The position numbers and the translations under genes were made by a program. Positions 7,797-15,509 of a DNA stretch of 64,000 bases are shown here, piece by piece (positions within the stretch are counted from its first letter, which is position 1; each line of letters begins with the position of its first letter). Source of the DNA: Serratia bockelmannii (GTDB taxonomy: Bacteria; Pseudomonadota; Gammaproteobacteria; Enterobacterales; Enterobacteriaceae); assembly GCF_008011855.1 (NCBI RefSeq), contig NZ_VOUX01000004.1:186001-250000 (forward strand). Reading direction: 5' to 3'. The notes under the pieces were generated by a model that ran no database searches, was not told the DNA's origin, and worked only from the letters and a program-made list of their open reading frames with translations.

Positions 7797-8691
7797 AGCA
7801 GCGCATACATATAAGTAGCCGTCAGGCGACAGTTCGTCGGGGGAGGCCGTGTCCAATGGAGCTTCGATCCTTAGCCTGAATCAATCTTTGGGCATTTAAG
7901 GGGCTCTGCGACTGGTTCTACAGCTTTTCCACTGGGCATACTTAAAAAGTAACTTGCACTAACTCAGCAGACCCTCCGTCCTTCTAAGTGGGCAAGCTTG
8001 TCATCGAATGATAAGCCAAGCTGCACCCAATCAGTAACGCTGCTGTCAGGGCATTGAGCTGGCACGGTAGAGTGATAGAACAACTTCATATGTCCCTATA
8101 TCTCCAGTCGTTTTCATACCGTAGGATGCCCCGTTGAACGGCGAAAACAGGCACATTTGATTGGACATCGTGCCGGTGCTCTGCAGGGGGATTGATGCCG
8201 ACCCATCGTGCGTTGGACAACCTGGCGTAAGTCCCCAGCTCTGCAGTTGCGTTGGCCGTTCAGGGCTGCGGCGCTGGAGATTGCGCGATGTCCCCATGAT
8301 GATGTTTTGCATGATATCTCATCATCATAAGCAGGTGAAAAGCCGGAGAGGGGGAGGTAAGCGATTCCTGTAGAGAAAAAAAGATCCGATTTGCCCGTGA
8401 ATTCCCGAGCCGACGCATATAAAATCAACATTCCGCTTGCCTTTCCGTCGGCATTGTGAACAGTGCGCCCACAAAATAAGCAGTTGAAAGCGTTAGAGAA
8501 CTTTTTGCTATTTCGGGGGGTTGCCAAGGTGGGGGGTTTAGTCCATAATGCAGTCCATCGATTCGGCGGTAACGAAATAAATTACTTAAGAATCAGATGA
8601 TTAGGATAAGCGATTTCAACATCGCCAACCAAAAGAACAAAACGAAGTGGGTGAATCACCGGCTTTGGCCTGAAAAGGCAAACAGAATAAA
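7797..8691. other. Island right end, 0.9 kb without a recognised gene
   Basis: No open frame here resembles a family I know. The longest are on the minus strand (8114-8527, 137 codons; 8046-8312, 88 codons). The second has a compositionally plausible C-terminal half (around SIPLQSTGTMSNQMCLFSPF), so it could be a fragment of a displaced gene, but nothing supports expression. The stretch ends with the right flanking repeat at 8537-8565 and about 125 bp leading to tRNA-Cys. It looks like decayed island DNA. Confidence 0.5.
8537..8565 (+). repeat. Right copy of island-flanking repeat
   Basis: tttagtccat (8537-8546), agtccatc (8552-8559) and attcgg follow one another in the same order and orientation as at 2257-2288, with mismatches between the units. 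It lies near the right boundary of the island. It is a candidate integrase-binding arm site or part of the right attachment region. Confidence 0.4.
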
Positions 8692-8765
8692 GGCGCGTTA
8701 ACAAAGCGGTTATGTAGCGGATTGCAAATCCGTCCAGTCCGGTTCGACTCCGGAACGCGCCTCCA
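8692..8765 (+). tRNA. cysT: tRNA-Cys (GCA)
   Basis: A 74-nt cloverleaf with acceptor GGCGCGT/ACGCGCC, anticodon loop TTGCAAA (GCA), T-arm TCCGGTTCGACTCCGGA and an encoded CCA. It is nearly identical to E. coli cysT. It has been separated from tRNA-Gly by the island. Confidence 0.97.
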
Positions 8766-8775
8766 ACTTTCCCGA

Positions 8776-8861
8776 GCCCGGGTGGTGAAATCGGTAGACA
8801 CAAGGGATTTAAAATCCCTCGGCTTATGGCTGTGCGGGTTCAAGTCCCGCCCCGGGTACCA
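8776..8861 (+). tRNA. leuZ: tRNA-Leu (UAA)
   Basis: An 86-nt class II tRNA with a long variable arm, anticodon loop TTTAAAA (UAA), T-arm CGGGTTCAAGTCCCG and CCA end. It lies 10 bp after tRNA-Cys, as in the E. coli glyW-cysT-leuZ operon. Confidence 0.97.
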
Positions 8862-8909
8862 GGGAATAAAAATACCGAATAATCAAAGCAATAAGTAGTA
8901 ATGTCGTAG

Positions 8910-8931
8910 ACCGCCGAGAGGCGGTTTTTTT
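8910..8931 (+). terminator. Rho-independent terminator after tRNA-Leu
   Basis: A stem accgcc/ggcggt with loop GAGA is followed by a run of T residues, about 50 bp after tRNA-Leu. It closes the tRNA operon. Confidence 0.85.
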
Positions 8932-9037
8932 GTTTCTGGAATTCGTATTACACCTGCATTTTTCCTTTCTTATCATACCCATCCCCTTGGATTGTCATCC
9001 TGCTTGCAGGGAGCCCCGCAGGGCTCCGAAGTACAAC

Positions 9038-10378
9038 TCATAAGAAACCGAACGCCGCGGCGAGGATCCAACCGAAGACGCAGGAGACGCTGACGCCGAT
9101 CAGGCCGGGCAGAATAAAGCTGTGGTTGATCACGAAGCGGCCGATGCGGGTGGTGCCGGAGCGGTCGAACTGGATCGCCGCCAGATCGCTGGGGTAGGTT
9201 GGCAAAATATAGTAGCCATAGCAGGCCGGCGCCGAAGCGACGATATAGGCCGGGTTGACGCCGATTGCCAACGCCACCGGCACCAACGCCGCCAGTGCGG
9301 CGGCCTGCGAATTGACGAATTTCGACACCAGCAGCAGGATCAGCGCATAGGCCCAAGGGTACTCTTTCACCAGCACGCCCAGCGTGGCTTCTATCTGCGC
9401 CAGGTGCGCGCCGAACATGGTTTCCGCCATCCAGGCGACGCCATACACCGCCACGATGGCGATCATGCCGGAACGGAACACCTCGTTTTTAGAGATAGAC
9501 GCCGGGTTGGTGCGGGTAATGATGACGATCAGCGCCCCGGCCATCAGCATACACATCTGGATCACCAGGACCATGGAGAGCGGCTTGCCACCGAAGCTGG
9601 GCCGAAGGTCGGAAAAGGCTCCCAGCACCGCCACCAGGGCGATAGTGGCGAGGAAAATCCACATGGCGATCCAGTTGCTGCGCGGTAATACCCGGTCCAG
9701 CAGGGTGGCGGCGTCGCCATAGACGTAGCGATGGTTCTCCGGCACCGAGATGAATTTCTGGAACTCGGGATCTTTGTCCAGGTCTTTGCCGCGGAACCAA
9801 CTGAAGATGCCGATCGCCAGAATGCCGCACAGGGTGGAAGGTATGGTGATAGACAGCAGATCGAGGAATTCCAGATGGCGGCCATTGAAGGTGTAGCTAC
9901 TGAGCATCGCCACCAGTGAAACGACCGCCACTGAGACTGGGCTGGCGATAATGCCCATCTGCGCGCCGATCGAGCTGGCCGCCATCGGCCGTTCCGGGCG
10001 GATGTTATTTTTGATCGCCACGTCATAGATGATTGGCAAGATGGTGTAGACCACATGGCCGGTGCCACACAGGATCGTGAGAATGCAGGTGACGAACGGT
10101 GCGATGATCGAGACATAACGCGGGTTGCGCCGCAGCATCCGCTCGGCGATCTGCAGCATGACGTCCAACCCGCCTGAGGCCTGCAGGGTGGCGGAGGCCG
10201 CCACCACCGCGATGATCACCAGCATCACGTCTACCGGCGGTTTGCCGGGCTGCAGGTGAAAGCCGAACACCAGGATCATCAAACCGATACCGCCCAGTAA
10301 CCCCAGCGCAATGCCGCCCTTACGCGCCCCATACAGCAAGCATGCCAATATAACCGCTAATTGCAGAAAGAAATCCAT
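9038..10378 (-). CDS. dcuB: Anaerobic C4-dicarboxylate transporter DcuB
   Basis: DcuB exchanges fumarate for succinate across the inner membrane during fumarate respiration; in E. coli it also acts as a co-sensor with DcuS. The 446-aa length equals E. coli DcuB and long blocks match ([56 protein letters not shown]). About ten to twelve hydrophobic helices are evident. No fumarase gene is adjacent, unlike the E. coli dcuB-fumB pair. A hairpin at 9010-9027 follows the stop but lacks a T run. Confidence 0.96.
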   Translation of the reverse strand: MDFFLQLAVILACLLYGARKGGIALGLLGGIGLMILVFGFHLQPGKPPVDVMLVIIAVVAASATLQASGGLDVMLQIAERMLRRNPRYVSIIAPFVTCILTILCGTGHVVYTILPIIYDVAIKNNIRPERPMAASSIGAQMGIIASPVSVAVVSLVAMLSSYTFNGRHLEFLDLLSITIPSTLCGILAIGIFSWFRGKDLDKDPEFQKFISVPENHRYVYGDAATLLDRVLPRSNWIAMWIFLATIALVAVLGAFSDLRPSFGGKPLSMVLVIQMCMLMAGALIVIITRTNPASISKNEVFRSGMIAIVAVYGVAWMAETMFGAHLAQIEATLGVLVKEYPWAYALILLLVSKFVNSQAAALAALVPVALAIGVNPAYIVASAPACYGYYILPTYPSDLAAIQFDRSGTTRIGRFVINHSFILPGLIGVSVSCVFGWILAAAFGFL

Positions 10379-10615
10379 GATAGATACGCCTTAATAATGT
10401 TGAACTTAACTGCGTTCAGTTTCCGGCGGCGTTTACAGCAGAAAGTTGTTTTAAATCTAAAGGCGCTAAAAAATTGTGGTTATTAACTCTAAAGAGTGAT
10501 GGCGGTCACGTTCAGAGAATCTGAAGAGCAGGCGGCTGACGACATCAGCACGAAAAAGCAAGTCAAGAGGTCAGACCTCTCCTATATAACCGGTTCACCA
10601 CCAGAGGAGAGAGCA

Positions 10616-11068
10616 ATGGATCCGACAAAAATGACGGGGTTGGCGTTATTACAGGCTGCGATGGCCGGCAAAATTCCACCGGCTTCAATCGCTGAAACGG
10701 TGCCCATGAAACCGGACGCGGTTGAAGAGGGGTATATCCGTATTGTGGCGCGAGCAGACGGGCGCCATCTGAATCCGTTGGGGGGCGTACATGGCGGTTT
10801 CGCCGCTACGGTATTGGACTCGGTGACCGGTTGCGCGGTGCACAGTACGCTGGGCGCAGGGATTGGTTATGGCACCGTCGATCTGCAGGTTAAAATGTTG
10901 CGCCCGGTGCCAAAGGAGAGTGATCTGATCGCCGAGGGGCGTCTGGTCTATGCGTCGAAAAATGTCGCTTTCGCCGAAGGCACGCTCAAAACGGCGGAAG
11001 GGAAGCTGCTGGCCTCGGCAACCGCCACGTGTTTTATCATTCGTCCTACCGATCAAGCCCCGCAATAA
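10616..11068 (+). CDS. PaaI-family hotdog thioesterase
   Basis: The 150-aa protein has the hotdog-fold acyl-CoA thioesterase pattern HLNPLGGVHGGFAATVLDS, with the Gly-rich loop and the conserved acidic residue of the PaaI/YdiI group, and a C-terminal strand GKLLASATATCFI. Such enzymes hydrolyse aryl- or acyl-CoA thioesters. The start at 10616 is chosen for the GAGGAGAGA just upstream; the frame is open further 5' without a good ribosome site. An inverted repeat agaggt-cag-acctct (10566-10580) lies just upstream of a tatata element and may be an operator. Its substrate cannot be told from sequence. Confidence 0.85.
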   Translation: MDPTKMTGLALLQAAMAGKIPPASIAETVPMKPDAVEEGYIRIVARADGRHLNPLGGVHGGFAATVLDSVTGCAVHSTLGAGIGYGTVDLQVKMLRPVPKESDLIAEGRLVYASKNVAFAEGTLKTAEGKLLASATATCFIIRPTDQAPQ

Positions 11069-11208
11069 CCTGCCTTTATCGGGCTTCGGGCTATCAACCC
11101 GGGGCCTGATGCATTTCTCTTCGGCTGCATACCTTGCTGCGCTACGATGACAGGCGCGATACGCCATTGTGGTCTAGTATTCTTGGGTAAAAATTTATCG
11201 GGGTGGTT

Positions 11209-11490
11209 ATGCAGCCGTATAAAGAGGTTGAGTTTGATCATGAGCTTTGTCTGGCGATCGGCAAAGCCGTATTAGACGTGGTGGCGCAGGGGGAAGAAAC
11301 CAGCGCTCCGGCGGTGATGAACGCGATTGAGCGCTCGGTGGAACAGGGGCTGAATGACGACGAAACCGCCATCGCCGACGACGCTCTGGATTTGATGGCT
11401 CGTCTCATCCACGGCTTCAGGTTCATTAATCTAGAGGGTGAAGAGGACAGTCCCCATGCATTGGTTGAATTTCAAGCGCTACAAGAGTGA
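11209..11490 (+). CDS. Small protein of unknown function, possibly FumD/DUF2767-like
   Basis: A 93-aa acidic cytoplasmic protein without signal or membrane segment. The N-terminal part (FDHELCLAIGKAVLDVVAQG) resembles the short enterobacterial FumD/YdhZ protein in its spacing of Cys, GK and VL residues, but the match is remembered rather than computed. The ATG at 11209 is preferred over the GTG two codons upstream. Its 3' end overlaps the next gene by 35 bp, so the two are probably co-translated. Confidence 0.6.
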   Translation: MQPYKEVEFDHELCLAIGKAVLDVVAQGEETSAPAVMNAIERSVEQGLNDDETAIADDALDLMARLIHGFRFINLEGEEDSPHALVEFQALQE

Positions 11491-12007
11491 CGTTGCCAAA
11501 CAGGCCGTGCCGCCGCATTTGAATGCGGCCGAATTTGCACGGCATTACGCCGATAAGCCGCAAACCGATACGGAAGAGTATCTTTCGCTCAGCGGGGAGA
11601 TGTGCTGGGATGCGGTGGTGCTTTGTGCTCACCGTTCTGGCGCGCTCAGCAAGGCGAAATACAAGCAGTTGTGGCAGACGGTGTTCGATAAGCAATACAA
11701 ACATTTCGTTAGCCCGGATGATACCGAGATCCGCACTATGGCCGATATGCTGCGCGCGCCGCAGGGATGTTTTATCGGCATATTCTCCCTGCGCGACGCG
11801 GCTGCGCCCCGTTTGCTGCATGCCATGATCGGTACCGGTGCGGGATTTGCCGCAGGCAATAAAAATCTTTGCATCGGCGTGGGGGGCGCGGTCGGCTGGG
11901 AAAATCTCAATCTGGCGCGCGATCTGCGCTGGCAGCCGGAAGGCGGTTTTTTACGCCAGGGTGATAACGAAGTGCTGCGCATTTTTTATCGGCCTTTCCC
12001 CGCCTGA
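11456..12007 (+). CDS. Conserved protein of unknown function
   Basis: I do not recognise this 183-aa protein. It has no signal peptide or clear membrane helix; the middle (PQGCFIGIFSL) and a glycine-rich stretch (MIGTGAGFAAGNKNLCIGVG) are its most distinctive parts. The ATG at 11456 is chosen because GAGGA lies 8 bases upstream, inside the end of the preceding gene, which suggests translational coupling. A strong bidirectional terminator follows 24 bp after the stop. Confidence 0.75.
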   Translation: MHWLNFKRYKSDVAKQAVPPHLNAAEFARHYADKPQTDTEEYLSLSGEMCWDAVVLCAHRSGALSKAKYKQLWQTVFDKQYKHFVSPDDTEIRTMADMLRAPQGCFIGIFSLRDAAAPRLLHAMIGTGAGFAAGNKNLCIGVGGAVGWENLNLARDLRWQPEGGFLRQGDNEVLRIFYRPFPA

Positions 12008-12030
12008 GCCGGTCCGGGTGCTTTTAGAGT

Positions 12031-12057
12031 AAAAAAACCGCCGTCTGGCGGTTTTTT
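12031..12057. terminator. Bidirectional Rho-independent terminator
   Basis: aaaaaaccgcc-gtct-ggcggtttttt forms an 11-bp stem with A and T tracts on both sides. It lies between two convergent genes ending at 12007 (plus) and 12075 (minus), so it can serve both. Confidence 0.9.
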
Positions 12058-12074
12058 GTTGGCGCGTATCCCCC

Positions 12075-12344
12075 TTATTTAAACCCGCCGTTGCGAATGA
12101 ATTCAAGGCCGGCGGCGGTGATCCGCGTTTGATGCGGGTCGATATCATAGTTGTTCTCGTCGATGTCGCTCATCACATAGGCCTGTATCAGCCCCTTGGT
12201 TTTGAGATAGGCGAAGGGATCGGCGAAGGCGTGCGGGCTGGTGGCGTCCTGCTTCCACAGTTCGTAGGTTTTCTCATCCAGCGTGCCGGGGTGATTGGCG
12301 GCCAGCCGGGTCAGGATTTGATTGTAGAATCCATAGTCGGTCAT
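12075..12344 (-). CDS. Small protein of unknown function, winged-helix-like C-terminus
   Basis: An 89-aa soluble protein starting at 12344, where AAGAGGA lies 8 bases upstream; the frame is open 19 codons further but without a ribosome site. The C-terminal segment TRITAAGLEFIRNGG has the look of the wing region of small winged-helix proteins such as the YjcQ type, with LIQAYV before it. That resemblance is weak evidence for a DNA-binding or phage-type origin. No partner gene is obvious. Confidence 0.65.
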   Translation of the reverse strand: MTDYGFYNQILTRLAANHPGTLDEKTYELWKQDATSPHAFADPFAYLKTKGLIQAYVMSDIDENNYDIDPHQTRITAAGLEFIRNGGFK

Positions 12345-12446
12345 GATGCGGTCCTCTTTATCGCGCGCGACAGTCTCGGAAAATGACGTAACGTCTTTCA
12401 ATCATAGCCGATGTTTGCTCGCTGCCTGCGTTATCGCGAACCCAGG

Positions 12447-12584
12447 TTATCCACGTTGGCTTTCGAACCAGTGAAACAGGCGCGAAATGGTGAGGCTGAG
12501 ATCGCCGATGTTGAAGAGCGCGCCGAGCCATAGGGTTAGCATAACCAGGATGCCGATGATGATGGGAAGATCCATTTTGCCCAT
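12447..12584 (-). CDS. Predicted 45-aa single-span membrane protein
   Basis: A short frame encodes MGKMDLPIIIGILVMLTL followed by WLGALFNIGDLSL and a polar tail ending SQRG. Residues 7-25 form one strongly hydrophobic helix, with a tryptophan-containing amphipathic C-terminal part. A second ATG at 12575 would give 42 aa. No strong Shine-Dalgarno precedes either start. It lies alone between two minus-strand genes in a 400-bp gap. The coding call rests on the membrane-helix composition. Confidence 0.4.
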   Translation of the reverse strand: MGKMDLPIIIGILVMLTLWLGALFNIGDLSLTISRLFHWFESQRG

Positions 12585-12744
12585 GAGAATGTTTTGCAGA
12601 GGTGACGGTGGCCACGAGGGTAACATCGTTTCCCGGCAGGATAAAATGTGCCGCCGTTATTTCGATTGTGCCGCTGCGGAATGGCGAAGGCCGGCCATCA
12701 GGATGACCGGCCGGGTTTCAACAGCCTATCTTGCCGCCAAACGG

Positions 12745-14373
12745 TCAGGCGTAGTGTCGGGCGATATGCTCGGCGGTGGCGATCGTCGTCACATTAGTGG
12801 CGACGGAGGGAACGTCGGGGAAGATGGATGCGTCGACGACCCGAAGCCCGTATACGCCGTGTACGCGGCCCTGAAGGTCAACGACCGCCTTCGGTTCGCC
12901 GGCATTTCCCATCGGCGCGGAAGAGGTCGGGTGATGATAGGTATCCAACGTCGCCACCATCGAGGCAAGAATGGCCTCGTCGCTGTCTGCAGCGGGCGCA
13001 AGCTCGCTGTGGACAAGCGTAGACAGCGGGGCGGTTTGCCCTATTTTACGCGCCAGTTTGACCCCTTCCAACAAGCGAACGCGGTCGTTCTCTTGCGCCA
13101 GGAAGTTAAGATCAATGTGAGGGGCTGCCGCTGGATCGCGGCTTTCCAGCCAGACTCGTCCGGTGGATTGTGGCCGAGTCAGCGCCACCGCCAGGACAAA
13201 ACCGACGCCGGTAGGGCTTTGGTCATGAGGAAACAGATGCGTCGCGGTAATGTGCAGATCGAGCTCTCCCGGTTCCGCCTGGCTGCTGTGGGTCCACAGC
13301 TTGGCACCGATAACCGGCGTTTGGCTGCCGATGACATCGGGGCGGGCGGCGTAGGCATTGTAATAAAAGGGGTGATCGACCAGGTTTTCGCCGACGGGGA
13401 GATCGGCGACGACGGGGATCCCCAGACGCTTCGACTGTTGCGCAGGCGCGATGCCGGATCGCATCAAAACGGCGGCGCTACCGTAGGTTCCCGCGCTCAG
13501 GATCACTTCAGCGGCATGGATTTCTTCGCCGCTGGCCAGGCGGACGCCGATCGCGTGCTGCCCGTCAAATATCACGCGGTCGACCAGCGTATCTGCACGC
13601 AGGGTAAGATTGTCTCTGGCGCGGGTTTTCTCATCCAGATAGGCCATGCCGGTGTTAACGCGTACGCCGTTGACGATATTCATCGGGTAGGGGCCGACGC
13701 CATTGGCTGAAGGGCCATCAAAATCGTCAATCGCGTCATAGCCGTTGGCGCGCGTGGCGGCGACGAAAGCGCGTTGCATTGGCGTGATGTCATCCAATGT
13801 GAGTTGCACGACGGGAAAAGGGCCGCTATCGCCATGGATTGCGCGGTCGTGCAGGCCATGACGAGTCTCCAGTTTTTTGAAGGCGGGCAGCAGGTCCTGA
13901 TAGCCCCATCCCGGCAGATCCCAGCGGTTGAAATCTTCCGGACGGGCGCGGATCGCCACGGCACCGTTGACGCCTGAACTGCCACCCAAGACTTTACCGC
14001 GGATAGCGCCGATCGCGTGGCTGACATAGCCGGGTTCTGTCCGGTATCCCCATTCGAACTCCGGGTTGCCATTGGCGCCGAGGACGTCGCTGTCCGCGAT
14101 GAGGCGCGGATAATCGTAGGGCGCGTAACTGTGCCCGGCTTCTAACAGCAGGACCCGGCGCGCAGGGTTTTCGCTGAGGCGAGCCGCCATCACCGCGCCG
14201 GCGGAACCGCCGCCGACGATGACTACGTCGAAAGTAGGGGATGTCTCTCTGGTCCGTTGGGCCGGTTGTGATTGCGCCGATAATGCGGAAACCGATGTGG
14301 AAGCGCCGAGCGTGGCGGCGGCTGAAGCGACAAGCGTTTTTGATATCAGCTGACGGCGTGATAAGTCTTTCAT
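12745..14373 (-). CDS. GMC-family FAD-dependent oxidoreductase, Tat-exported
   Basis: The 542-aa protein begins with a twin-arginine-like signal (SRRQLISKTLV followed by an Ala-rich segment), then the FAD-binding VVIVGGGSAGAVMAARL near residue 50 and the GMC signature RGKVLGGSSGVNGAV. The C-terminal active-site His region is HHPTSSAPMG, and VATNVTTIATAEHIA follows. GMC enzymes oxidise alcohols such as choline, glucose or aryl alcohols; export by Tat with bound FAD is inferred from the signal. It lies 110 bp downstream of, and in the same direction as, a LysR regulator that may control it. Confidence 0.9.
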   Translation of the reverse strand: MKDLSRRQLISKTLVASAAATLGASTSVSALSAQSQPAQRTRETSPTFDVVIVGGGSAGAVMAARLSENPARRVLLLEAGHSYAPYDYPRLIADSDVLGANGNPEFEWGYRTEPGYVSHAIGAIRGKVLGGSSGVNGAVAIRARPEDFNRWDLPGWGYQDLLPAFKKLETRHGLHDRAIHGDSGPFPVVQLTLDDITPMQRAFVAATRANGYDAIDDFDGPSANGVGPYPMNIVNGVRVNTGMAYLDEKTRARDNLTLRADTLVDRVIFDGQHAIGVRLASGEEIHAAEVILSAGTYGSAAVLMRSGIAPAQQSKRLGIPVVADLPVGENLVDHPFYYNAYAARPDVIGSQTPVIGAKLWTHSSQAEPGELDLHITATHLFPHDQSPTGVGFVLAVALTRPQSTGRVWLESRDPAAAPHIDLNFLAQENDRVRLLEGVKLARKIGQTAPLSTLVHSELAPAADSDEAILASMVATLDTYHHPTSSAPMGNAGEPKAVVDLQGRVHGVYGLRVVDASIFPDVPSVATNVTTIATAEHIARHYA

Positions 14374-14453
14374 GGCAGAGTCTCCAGAGCGGGCAGAAAG
14401 TGTGTGTTCTGCAGACTAAAACCCTGAAGCACAAGCAACAAGCAGGCGAAATT

Positions 14454-14481
14454 CGAACCTCGGGTTCGCGTTCTGCGAACC
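14454..14481 (-). promoter_or_regulatory. Mutually exclusive hairpins between lysR-type gene and GMC gene
   Basis: Read on the minus strand, GGTTCGC-agaac-GCGAACC (14481-14463) and CGAACC-cga-GGTTCG (14468-14454) share the middle arm, so an RNA could form one hairpin or the other. The element lies in the 110-bp leader ahead of the GMC oxidoreductase, immediately after the LysR stop codon. It could act in RNA or as a DNA operator; neither is demonstrated. Confidence 0.35.
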
Positions 14482-14483
14482 TT

Positions 14484-15410
14484 TCAGGTTGACGTCAGGA
14501 AAGAGGAGAGTGCGGTTTCCCAACTGGGCGTATGGCCAATGTGTTCACTCAGAAAGTCCACCAGCGCCTTGATCTTGGGGGATGCGCGTTTTGAACGGCG
14601 ATAGACGGCGGAAATGTCGCCGCCGTCGGGTGAATAGGCGGCCAACACAATGCGCAGTTCCCCCGCGCGTATCGCGTCGGCGGCGATAAATGCGGGCAGG
14701 ATGGCGAGGCCCAAACCGGCTTTAGCCGCCGCCAACAGGTGAAAAGCGTTATCGGTGCGCAGCCGTTTACCGATACGAAACGACCGGATTTCGCCCTCGA
14801 TGGGGAGCTGCAGCATGCCGGTCGGTTCGCGCTGAATATACAGCAACCCCTGGTGCTGTTGCAGGTGTTGCGGGTGCATCGGCGTGCCTTTCTGGGCAAG
14901 ATAGGCTGGGCTGGCGCAAATCAAATGGCGGTTGGCGCAGATGCGCTGCGCGATCAGGTCGGAATCCGCCAAGGGGCCGATACGGATGGCGACATCGAAA
15001 TTCTCCTGATTCAGATTGGCCAGGCGATCGCTGTACTCCACGTCCAGATTGAGGCTCGGGTACTGTGCCATAAAGGTGGATAACAGCGGTGCCAGATAGC
15101 GGATGCTGAACGCCATCGGCGCGGTTAACCGCAGCGGGCCCTGCAGTTGGCCGTGCAGTGTTCGCACCGACTCTTCGGCATCGCTCACTTCGCTTAATAT
15201 GAGAACGGCGCGCTGATAGAACAGGTGGCCGGCGTCGGTCAGCCCAAGCGTTTTCCCGCGTTCGAACAGCACAGTCCCAAGGCGCGTCTCCAACTGCTGG
15301 ATGCGTCTGCTGACCACCGACTTGGTGGTGCCCAAGCGGCGGGCGGCGGCGCTGATGTTGGCGGCCTCGACCACGGCGATATAGGTCGCCATCTCCTGAA
15401 ACTGATTCAT
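14484..15410 (-). CDS. LysR-family transcriptional regulator
   Basis: This 308-aa protein has the LysR helix-turn-helix at residues about 5-65 (FQEMATYIAVVEAANISAAA, then RLGTTKSVVSRRIQQLE) and a periplasmic-binding-like effector domain from about 90 (GPLRLTAPMAFSIRYLAPLL). It resembles the CrgA/AaeR-like subgroup that often controls nearby oxidoreductases. It is followed in the same direction by the GMC oxidoreductase gene rather than facing it, which is less usual for LysR pairs. The inducer is unknown. Confidence 0.92.
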   Translation of the reverse strand: MNQFQEMATYIAVVEAANISAAARRLGTTKSVVSRRIQQLETRLGTVLFERGKTLGLTDAGHLFYQRAVLILSEVSDAEESVRTLHGQLQGPLRLTAPMAFSIRYLAPLLSTFMAQYPSLNLDVEYSDRLANLNQENFDVAIRIGPLADSDLIAQRICANRHLICASPAYLAQKGTPMHPQHLQQHQGLLYIQREPTGMLQLPIEGEIRSFRIGKRLRTDNAFHLLAAAKAGLGLAILPAFIAADAIRAGELRIVLAAYSPDGGDISAVYRRSKRASPKIKALVDFLSEHIGHTPSWETALSSFLTST

Positions 15411-15466
15411 TCATCTCTCCTTCGGCATCCGCCGGGTCAAGTTACCACTCTCTGCACGGCAGGCAA

Positions 15467-15494
15467 AAAAAACCACCCGGATGGGTGGTTTTTT
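15467..15494 (-). terminator. Rho-independent terminator of proP
   Basis: aaaaaaccaccc-ggat-gggtggtttttt forms a perfect 12-bp stem with T tracts in both directions. It lies 16 bp after the proP stop and before the LysR gene start. Confidence 0.9.
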
Positions 15495-15509
15495 GCTTGT
15501 CAGAGCGAA

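Noticed and set aside
8521-8530. ttgccaaggt as the right attachment core matching the tRNA-Gly anticodon loop
   Set aside because: Only 10 bp match and the following tRNA sequence is not repeated, so chance is not excluded; kept only as a note in the repeat finding.
12487-13710. Plus-strand 407-codon open frame
   Set aside because: Antisense of the GMC oxidoreductase; its Arg/Gly/Asp-rich translation is typical of shadow frames in GC-rich DNA.
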